DNA from: Staphylococcus hyicus | GTDB lineage: Bacteria; Bacillota; Bacilli; Staphylococcales; Staphylococcaceae | DNA length: 64,000 bases | NCBI RefSeq assembly: GCF_000816085.1 | Contig: NZ_CP008747.1 | Coordinates: 2,294,001 to 2,358,000 of the forward strand | Reading direction: 5' to 3' | In this document: positions 58,770-64,000 of the stretch, piece by piece | Layout: the number at the start of each line of letters is the position of its first letter | How positions within the stretch are numbered: position 1 is the first letter of the stretch | Translations under genes and position numbers: made by a program | The notes under the pieces: model-generated | What the model was told of the DNA's origin: nothing | Databases searched by the model: none | The model's input: the letters and a program-made list of their open reading frames with translations, nothing else

Positions 58770-60107
58770 ATGATACGTGTTGAAACAGAGTTAGGTGATA
58801 TCTTAGGTGAATCCCATCCTCATTATGATGTATTTAAAGGCATTCCTTATGCCATCCCACCTGTAGGAGATTTACGCTTTCAAGCTGCACGCCCCTATTC
58901 CAAGCGATTAGATGAATTTAAAGCGACGCAATTTGGCGCTGTGCCTATTCAGCCTCCAAATCATTTAGAATCATTTTTCAATGTAACGCCCACACACTAC
59001 CCTCAAAGCGAAGATTGTTTAACACTCAATATTTGGCGACCACATGGCACAACGAACAGTGACCGCTTGCCAGTCATCATATACGTTTATGGTGGGAGTT
59101 TTGTAAATGGGCATAGCGCACTTGATATGTATAACCCAGAACACTTCGTCGCACAGCATCGCGTCATTGTCGTGACATTCAATTACCGTCTTGGTGCACT
59201 TGGGTTTTTAAATTGGTCAGAAATCAACCCAGCGTGGGACTACAATTTGGGGCTGTCTGATCAACAGTGTGCTTTTCAATGGGTACATGACCATATCGCC
59301 TTTTTTGGTGGTGATCCCCATTGTGTGACCGCAATGGGTCAGTCTGCCGGCGCAATGAGTATACAAGCGTTACTCTGTCATCCTAAAACGCATAACTTTA
59401 TACATCGAGCTGTTTTATTAAGCGGCGCATTACAATGGATGACCTATGACACGTCGACTTTAAAAGCCCAAGAATTTGAGACGTTAAAACAGACTCACTT
59501 CCCTTCTATACCATGGACTGCACTATCACCCAATCACATCTTAACCTTAATGGCACATCAGCAAGTGATGTATGGAAAGTCTAAAGGACTTGAATTTTTA
59601 TATGCGCCCATCAAAACATCGCAGTTTACTAACCATTTTGCACATTTAAGACTGCCCGTCCTCATTGTTCAAACGGAAGCAGAAGGAGATATTTACATTA
59701 AGTCCGAAAAACATACGTTAGACCCGCAACAATTTCAAAAAGTGGCCGAACGAAATGGTTTAGACGTCCCGCATCGTTCACAGATTCAAACTGCAACACA
59801 ACAGCGCGATTGGATTACCACACATTATTTTCATCATCCAATAGCGACACTTTCTAAAGCGCTATCGACTTATACTGACACTTGGTGTGCAACATTTGCG
59901 TGGTCTCGTCACGATCATCCAGACTATGCGTCAAGCTATCATATCCTCGATGTACCATTTTGGTTGAGTCAACTTGAAATATTAGCTGCACACGGTTTGA
60001 GGTTACGTGCGCATGATTACAATGTAAGCCAAGACATGATGAAAGATTTAACCACTTTCGCCCAAACAGGCTGTTTACCTTGGAATGATCATAAAATATA
60101 TCAGTAA
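58770..60107 (+). CDS. Type-B carboxylesterase
   Basis: A 445-residue alpha/beta-hydrolase of the carboxylesterase/cholinesterase type (PnbA-like). It has VFKGIPYAIPPVGDLRFQ, the signature EDCLTLNIWRP (about 81-91), the oxyanion stretch YGGSF (about 108-112) and the nucleophile Ser192 in MGQSAGAMS. There is no signal peptide, so it is cytoplasmic. The ATG at 58770 is 6 bases from GAGGTG; the natural substrate is unknown. Confidence 0.87.
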   Translation: MIRVETELGDILGESHPHYDVFKGIPYAIPPVGDLRFQAARPYSKRLDEFKATQFGAVPIQPPNHLESFFNVTPTHYPQSEDCLTLNIWRPHGTTNSDRLPVIIYVYGGSFVNGHSALDMYNPEHFVAQHRVIVVTFNYRLGALGFLNWSEINPAWDYNLGLSDQQCAFQWVHDHIAFFGGDPHCVTAMGQSAGAMSIQALLCHPKTHNFIHRAVLLSGALQWMTYDTSTLKAQEFETLKQTHFPSIPWTALSPNHILTLMAHQQVMYGKSKGLEFLYAPIKTSQFTNHFAHLRLPVLIVQTEAEGDIYIKSEKHTLDPQQFQKVAERNGLDVPHRSQIQTATQQRDWITTHYFHHPIATLSKALSTYTDTWCATFAWSRHDHPDYASSYHILDVPFWLSQLEILAAHGLRLRAHDYNVSQDMMKDLTTFAQTGCLPWNDHKIYQ

Positions 60108-60124
60108 ATTTCGGTACATAAAAA

Positions 60125-60161
60125 GCCATCAATATTCATTTTATCAATGAACGTTGATGGC
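60125..60161 (-). terminator. Terminator after the NSS symporter gene
   Basis: GCCATCAACGTTCATT pairs with AATGAATATTGATGGC with one interior mismatch pair; the minus strand continues TTTTTATG. It also lies just after the convergent esterase gene and may serve both. Confidence 0.75.
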
Positions 60162-60214
60162 CATTTGTGATATCAAATTTATGTGTGCTGGACTGATTAA
60201 TGTTTTTCAAGCCA

Positions 60215-61543
60215 TTATAAAAGTTGCATGATAAAGACAGCTAAAATAACGAAAGGTAAAATATACTTCACCAAAAAGTACCACGGATAAATGAATTTAA
60301 ATCGGTCAGGACCGAACCCTTCTTTTAACGCTTTAAAATCAATGACATAACCAACGACAAGTGTTGTCGCTAAGGCACCTATCGGCATTAACAGGTTAGA
60401 AACTAAAAAGTCCATATTATCAAAGATGGTCCCTGCCCCAAATGTCACTTGACTGAGCGTACCAAAGGACAACATCGCTGGAATGCTGATGACAAACACT
60501 GCCATACTAAAAATCAAAGCCACTTTACGACGTTTGCGGTTATCATTCCGCGTAAAGTTTGACACGTTCAATTCTAAAAGTGAAATGGAAGACGTTAGTG
60601 CTGCGAATAAAAATAAAATTAAGAACGCAAAATAAAACCATGCGCCAAACTGCATACTTTCAAATACGAGCGGCAACACTTTGAACAATAAGCCAGGCCC
60701 TTCTTCAGGTTTATATCCAAATGCTTGTAATGCAGGGAAGATAGCTAAACCGGCAAGAATTGAAATAACAATGTTCATCACGACAATCGTCAGCGCAGAT
60801 GTTTTAATCGTCATCGCTTTAGGCGCATAACTCGCATACGTAATCATCCCAGTTGTTCCTAATGAAAGCGCAAAAAAGGATTGACCCAATGCGAACAACA
60901 TCGATTCCATCGTTATATCTTCAACACGCGGTTGTAATAAATAACGCACACCATTCATAGCCCCTTCTAATGACAAGGCTTTTACCACAATAATAATTAA
61001 AAAGATAAATAATAGTGGCATCATGATTTTTGATGCTTTTTCGAGTCCCTTTTCGACCCCTAACATCACAATGATACATGTTAAACCGATAAATATAAAT
61101 TGACCGAATAACGTATAAACGGGATTACTAATAATCGTTTCAAAATGAATATCACGTAAAGATGACGGTAAGATGTGTAATAATTGAAGTAAAACAATAC
61201 CAATATAAATTATAATCCATCCGCCGATAACACTGTAAAATCCAAATAATACAAAAACAGCTAAATTCCCGTTCCATCCAATGACATTGAGCCATTTTTT
61301 TCCAGTTAATTTGCCGTAAATTTCAGTCGTATACGTACGCCCAAGCTTTCCGACTGTAAATTCCATAACCAGTAATGGCAAACCAACAAGTATTGTAAAA
61401 ATTAAAAACATCAATAAAAATGCCCCGCCCCCATACATGCCTGCCATGTATGGAAACTTCCACATTGCGCCAAGCCCAATCGCAGAGCCAGCGCTTGCGA
61501 GGATAAATCCCGTAGATGTTTTCCACTGTGACTGTTGAGACAC
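60215..61543 (-). CDS. Neurotransmitter:sodium symporter (NSS/SNF) family transporter
   Basis: A 442-residue membrane protein with about 11 helices, the usual length of bacterial NSS proteins. The first helix carries the family sodium/substrate motif GFILASAGSAIGLGAMWKFP, followed by GGGAFLLMFLIFTILVGLPL and EFTVGKLGRTY. It probably imports an amino acid with sodium; the substrate cannot be told. It has a GGGAGG site, a good promoter and a tandem repeat upstream. Confidence 0.9.
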   Translation of the reverse strand: MSQQSQWKTSTGFILASAGSAIGLGAMWKFPYMAGMYGGGAFLLMFLIFTILVGLPLLVMEFTVGKLGRTYTTEIYGKLTGKKWLNVIGWNGNLAVFVLFGFYSVIGGWIIIYIGIVLLQLLHILPSSLRDIHFETIISNPVYTLFGQFIFIGLTCIIVMLGVEKGLEKASKIMMPLLFIFLIIIVVKALSLEGAMNGVRYLLQPRVEDITMESMLFALGQSFFALSLGTTGMITYASYAPKAMTIKTSALTIVVMNIVISILAGLAIFPALQAFGYKPEEGPGLLFKVLPLVFESMQFGAWFYFAFLILFLFAALTSSISLLELNVSNFTRNDNRKRRKVALIFSMAVFVISIPAMLSFGTLSQVTFGAGTIFDNMDFLVSNLLMPIGALATTLVVGYVIDFKALKEGFGPDRFKFIYPWYFLVKYILPFVILAVFIMQLL

Positions 61544-61598
61544 AGAACGACCTCCCTTTCACTTTAAAGCGGTGAAGTTTTAAAAACGAATTGTTGAA

Positions 61599-61627
61599 AA
61601 TATACCATAATATAACGCATTTATCAA
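61599..61627 (-). promoter_or_regulatory. Promoter of the NSS symporter gene
   Basis: TTGATA and TATATT with a 17-base spacer on the minus strand, about 55 bases before the ATG. The tandem repeat starts 9 bases upstream of the -35 box. Confidence 0.65.
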
Positions 61628-61635
61628 TCTCTTGT

Positions 61636-61702
61636 GTCACATTTTTTAGTCTAGTGATGATTGCTGTCACATTTTTTAGTCTAGTGATGATTGCTGTCAC
61701 AC
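61636..61702. repeat. 30-bp tandem repeat, two full copies and a partial third
   Basis: Two identical 30-base units (61636-61665 and 61666-61695), each starting GTCACATTTTTTAGTCTAGT, followed by the first 6-7 bases of a third. The block lies just upstream of the NSS gene promoter. Confidence 0.9.
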
Positions 61703-61740
61703 TTTGTTAAAATATCATTTCATTTTAAATCCAAAAATGA

Positions 61741-61770
61741 ACGGTCTAAGCGTGGAGGCACTTAGACCGT
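61741..61770 (-). terminator. Terminator after the PPDK regulatory gene
   Basis: ACGGTCTAAG and CTTAGACCGT form a perfect 10-bp stem with a 10-base loop; TCATTTTTGG follows on the minus strand. Confidence 0.8.
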
Positions 61771-61782
61771 TAATGGAATAGG

Positions 61783-62589
61783 TTATTGTAGAAATTTTTC
61801 AATATAAAATGCAGACTCTTCGATTGAACGATATTCAGTATTAATGACTGTCGCATTCAATCGCTTAAAAACTTCCTCGGCATAAGCGAGTTCTTTTTTA
61901 ATACGTTCGAGATCATTGTAATTGGCTTTTCCTTTCATACCCAATACTTTCACGCGTTCTGTGCGGATATTCATGATGTATTGAGGACTGGCAGTTAAGC
62001 CAAATACTTTTAAGTTACGATGTTTAAACACATCTTCCGGAATACCCACTTCTGGAACGAGTGGGATATTCGCAATTTTATATCCTTTATTGGCTAAGTA
62101 CATGCTGAGTGGGGTTTTGGATGTACGGGACACCCCAACTATCAGCGCATCCGCTTCTCCGATGTCCGTAAAATGTTTGCCGTCATCGTACTTCACGGAA
62201 TATTCGATTGCATCGATACGTTTGAAATAATCATCATCGAGCTTACGAATACGTCCTGTCTCTTTCGCAGGTTCTAATTGGGTTTTGTCTTCGATTAATG
62301 CCATGAGGGGTGACATATAATCGACATATGGAATACCATGCGCTTTCGCATACGCTTGACCCGCTGCGTTATATTCTTCGGTCACAAGCGTTGTGACCAC
62401 GATGGCACCTTTAGTTTCTGCTAATTTTAGGACATTCAGTAACTCTTCTTCATTTTTAATAAATGAAAACTTCTTCACTTCGATTTGGGTTAAATCTGGA
62501 AACTGACTAATGACCGCATGAATCATGCGTTGTGCCGTTTCTCCAATGGAGTCCGACACAACAAAAATGGTAAGTTGTTTTTGCGTCAC
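61783..62589 (-). CDS. Pyruvate,phosphate dikinase regulatory protein (PDRP, DUF299)
   Basis: A bifunctional kinase/phosphorylase that switches PPDK off and on by phosphorylating and dephosphorylating its active-site threonine. The 268-residue protein has the family start TIFVVSDSIGETAQRMIHAV and the P-loop-like VGVSRTSKTPLSMYLANKGY. The start is best taken as the GTG at 62589, one base after the ppdK stop, which implies translational re-initiation; an ATG 24 bases further upstream lies inside ppdK. PEP-synthase regulators (PpsR) are the close relatives. Confidence 0.9.
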   Translation of the reverse strand: MTQKQLTIFVVSDSIGETAQRMIHAVISQFPDLTQIEVKKFSFIKNEEELLNVLKLAETKGAIVVTTLVTEEYNAAGQAYAKAHGIPYVDYMSPLMALIEDKTQLEPAKETGRIRKLDDDYFKRIDAIEYSVKYDDGKHFTDIGEADALIVGVSRTSKTPLSMYLANKGYKIANIPLVPEVGIPEDVFKHRNLKVFGLTASPQYIMNIRTERVKVLGMKGKANYNDLERIKKELAYAEEVFKRLNATVINTEYRSIEESAFYIEKFLQ

Positions 62590-62590
62590 A

Positions 62591-64000
62591 TTATCGCCCG
62601 CTTTCCACAACACTTTGAGCTGTCGCTAAAATTGCACCAGGGACACGGAATGGTGAACATGAAACATAATCAATTTGCATTCCGTTGAAGTGATGGATAG
62701 ATTTAGGGTCACCACCCAGTTCACCACATACGCCAATTTTAATCGTTGGCTTCGCTTGTTTTGCTTGGTCTACCGCAGTTTGTATCATCGCACCGACACC
62801 ATTCACATCGAGCGTTTGGAAAGGGTCAACCTCTAAGATGCCACCTTGGATATAGTCATTAATGAATTTACCCGCATCGTCACGTGAGAATCCATATGTT
62901 AATTGCGTTAAGTCATTCGTACCGAAACTAAAGAAATCACATTCTTTTGCGAGTGCACCGGCTACCATACATGCGCGTGGTGTTTCAATCATTGTACCGA
63001 TGAGGTAATTTAATGATTGACCTGTTTGTGCTTCAATCCCTTTAATACTTTCAACAATTTGTGTTTTCAATGTCGTAAATTCTTCAACCGTTGATACGAG
63101 TGGAATCATAATTTCAGGCTGACACGCGATACCTTCAGCTTTTAAACGTGCCACACTTGTCATAATCGCTTCCGCTTGCATCACGTACAATTCTGGGTAC
63201 GTAATCGCAAGACGACAACCACGGTGACCTAACATCGGATTCGTTTCGTGAAGTTCAGCGATACGCTTATTTAATTTGTCTTCCGAAATACCTAATTGTT
63301 GTGCGACATTCGTGACTTCTTCACCCGCTTTAGGTAAAAATTCATGTAATGGTGGGTCTAACAAACGAACGATTGATGGACGTTCACCTGATAAACGGAA
63401 AATGTGTTCAAAATCTTCAGTTTGGTATTCACGAATTTGATTTAGAGCTTGGATGCGTGTCTCTTCATCTGAAGATAAGATAAAACGACGCATTTCAACA
63501 AGACGCTCTGCACCAAAGAACATATGCTCCGTACGCACAAGGCCAATACCTTTCGCGTTAAATTGGTAACCCGCTTCAATATCAGGTTTCGTCTCAGCAT
63601 TCATGCGGACATTCAGACGTGCAATATCTTCCGCCCATTGCATAAATTGTTCAAACTCTTCACTATGCTCTGCATTTGTTGTTTCAACTTTACCAGCGTA
63701 AATGTCACCATTTGCGCCATCAACAGATACCATATCTCCTTCATGCAGTGTACCACCTGGATACGTGATTACTTTTTCAACCGTGTTGATTTCTAGATTT
63801 GAACATCCAGTCACACAACATTTACCCATCCCACGAGCAACTACTGCCGCATGCGATGTCATCCCACCATGCGTCGTGACAATCGCTTCACTTGCGATCA
63901 TGCCTTCAATATCTTCAGGGGATGTTTCAGGGCGCATTAAAATGACCTTCTCACCTTGTTCAGCGCGTGCCTTCGCTTCTTCAGCCGTAAAGACGATGTG
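62591..64000 (-). CDS. ppdK: Pyruvate,phosphate dikinase, C-terminal part
   Basis: Interconverts pyruvate + ATP + Pi and PEP + AMP + PPi. The reading frame is open to the right edge; about 469 C-terminal residues are present out of roughly 875. The phosphohistidine domain shows VTTHGGMTSHAAVVARGMG (catalytic His and regulatory Thr region). The C-terminal PEP/pyruvate barrel shows ERPSIVRLLDPPLHEFLP, SFGTNDLTQLTYGFSRDD and the catalytic Cys in IGVCGELGGD. It is followed at once by its regulator, the common arrangement. Confidence 0.95.
   Translation of the reverse strand, partial: HIVFTAEEAKARAEQGEKVILMRPETSPEDIEGMIASEAIVTTHGGMTSHAAVVARGMGKCCVTGCSNLEINTVEKVITYPGGTLHEGDMVSVDGANGDIYAGKVETTNAEHSEEFEQFMQWAEDIARLNVRMNAETKPDIEAGYQFNAKGIGLVRTEHMFFGAERLVEMRRFILSSDEETRIQALNQIREYQTEDFEHIFRLSGERPSIVRLLDPPLHEFLPKAGEEVTNVAQQLGISEDKLNKRIAELHETNPMLGHRGCRLAITYPELYVMQAEAIMTSVARLKAEGIACQPEIMIPLVSTVEEFTTLKTQIVESIKGIEAQTGQSLNYLIGTMIETPRACMVAGALAKECDFFSFGTNDLTQLTYGFSRDDAGKFINDYIQGGILEVDPFQTLDVNGVGAMIQTAVDQAKQAKPTIKIGVCGELGGDPKSIHHFNGMQIDYVSCSPFRVPGAILATAQSVVESGR

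Noticed and set aside
61323-61700. 125-codon frame on the minus strand
   Set aside because: Its start is made by the 30-bp tandem repeat and it continues out of frame through the NSS symporter gene; no ribosome site.

Overview
The window is low-GC Firmicute DNA. Gene order and the proteins I recognise (Hpt, DivIC, GltBCD, TreP/TreC/TreR, Sle1-type LysM-CHAP amidase, an IsaB-like antigen, veg-ispE-purR-yabJ-spoVG) place it in the genus Staphylococcus. The proteins differ clearly from what I recall of S. aureus. A pyruvate,phosphate dikinase with its regulator lies at the right edge, and no metNIQ operon lies between mccAB and sle1. I infer a non-aureus species, perhaps of the hyicus/intermedius group; that is inference, not proof. 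Almost all housekeeping genes and the rRNA operon read leftwards (minus strand), so the replication origin is expected beyond the right end. No prophage, insertion sequence, CRISPR array or plasmid-like module is visible.

From 1 to 28 kb lies the conserved block ftsH (start only), hpt, tilS, an S1-domain gene, divIC, rqcP, yabN/mazG, a MurJ/SpoVB-like flippase, mfd, pth, rplY, prs, glmU, spoVG, yabJ, purR, ispE, veg, ksgA, rnmV, tatD, metG, rsmI, a GIY-YIG gene, a tRNA1(Val)-type methyltransferase, yabA, ricT, holB, pstA, tmk and an Orn/Lys/Arg decarboxylase-like gene. These handle purine salvage, tRNA and rRNA maturation, replication, peptidoglycan precursors and PRPP supply. Many adjacent genes overlap by a few bases and are probably translationally coupled.

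From 28.3 to 33.8 kb lies one rRNA operon (16S-23S-5S, minus strand) without spacer tRNAs. It has two stacked promoters, a strong terminator, and visible complementary flanks that should form the 16S and 23S processing stems. A 63-codon orphan gene points at it from the left. From 34 to 42 kb lie recR, ybaB, dnaX, a GNAT gene, the long SRP RNA, the trehalose operon treP-treC-treR with twin TreR operators and a cre-like site, and tRNA-Ser(UGA).

From 42 to 53 kb, glutamate synthase gltB-gltD is divergent from gltC across a compact operator with three overlapping half-sites. Two YibE/F-family membrane proteins and a class-II UvrA-like double ABC ATPase lacking the UvrB-binding region follow on the plus strand. 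From 53 to 64 kb lie an IsaB-like secreted protein, a 90-codon orphan, sle1 with a perfect WalR box, mccB-mccA, a GNAT gene, a type-B carboxylesterase, an NSS sodium symporter whose promoter is preceded by a 30-bp tandem repeat, and the PPDK regulatory protein coupled to a truncated ppdK.

I did not find a clearly new defence or mobile system. The best leads are the candidate switching leader of rplY, the gltC-adjacent YibE/F plus UvrA2 cluster, the tandem repeat before the symporter, and two small orphan genes.
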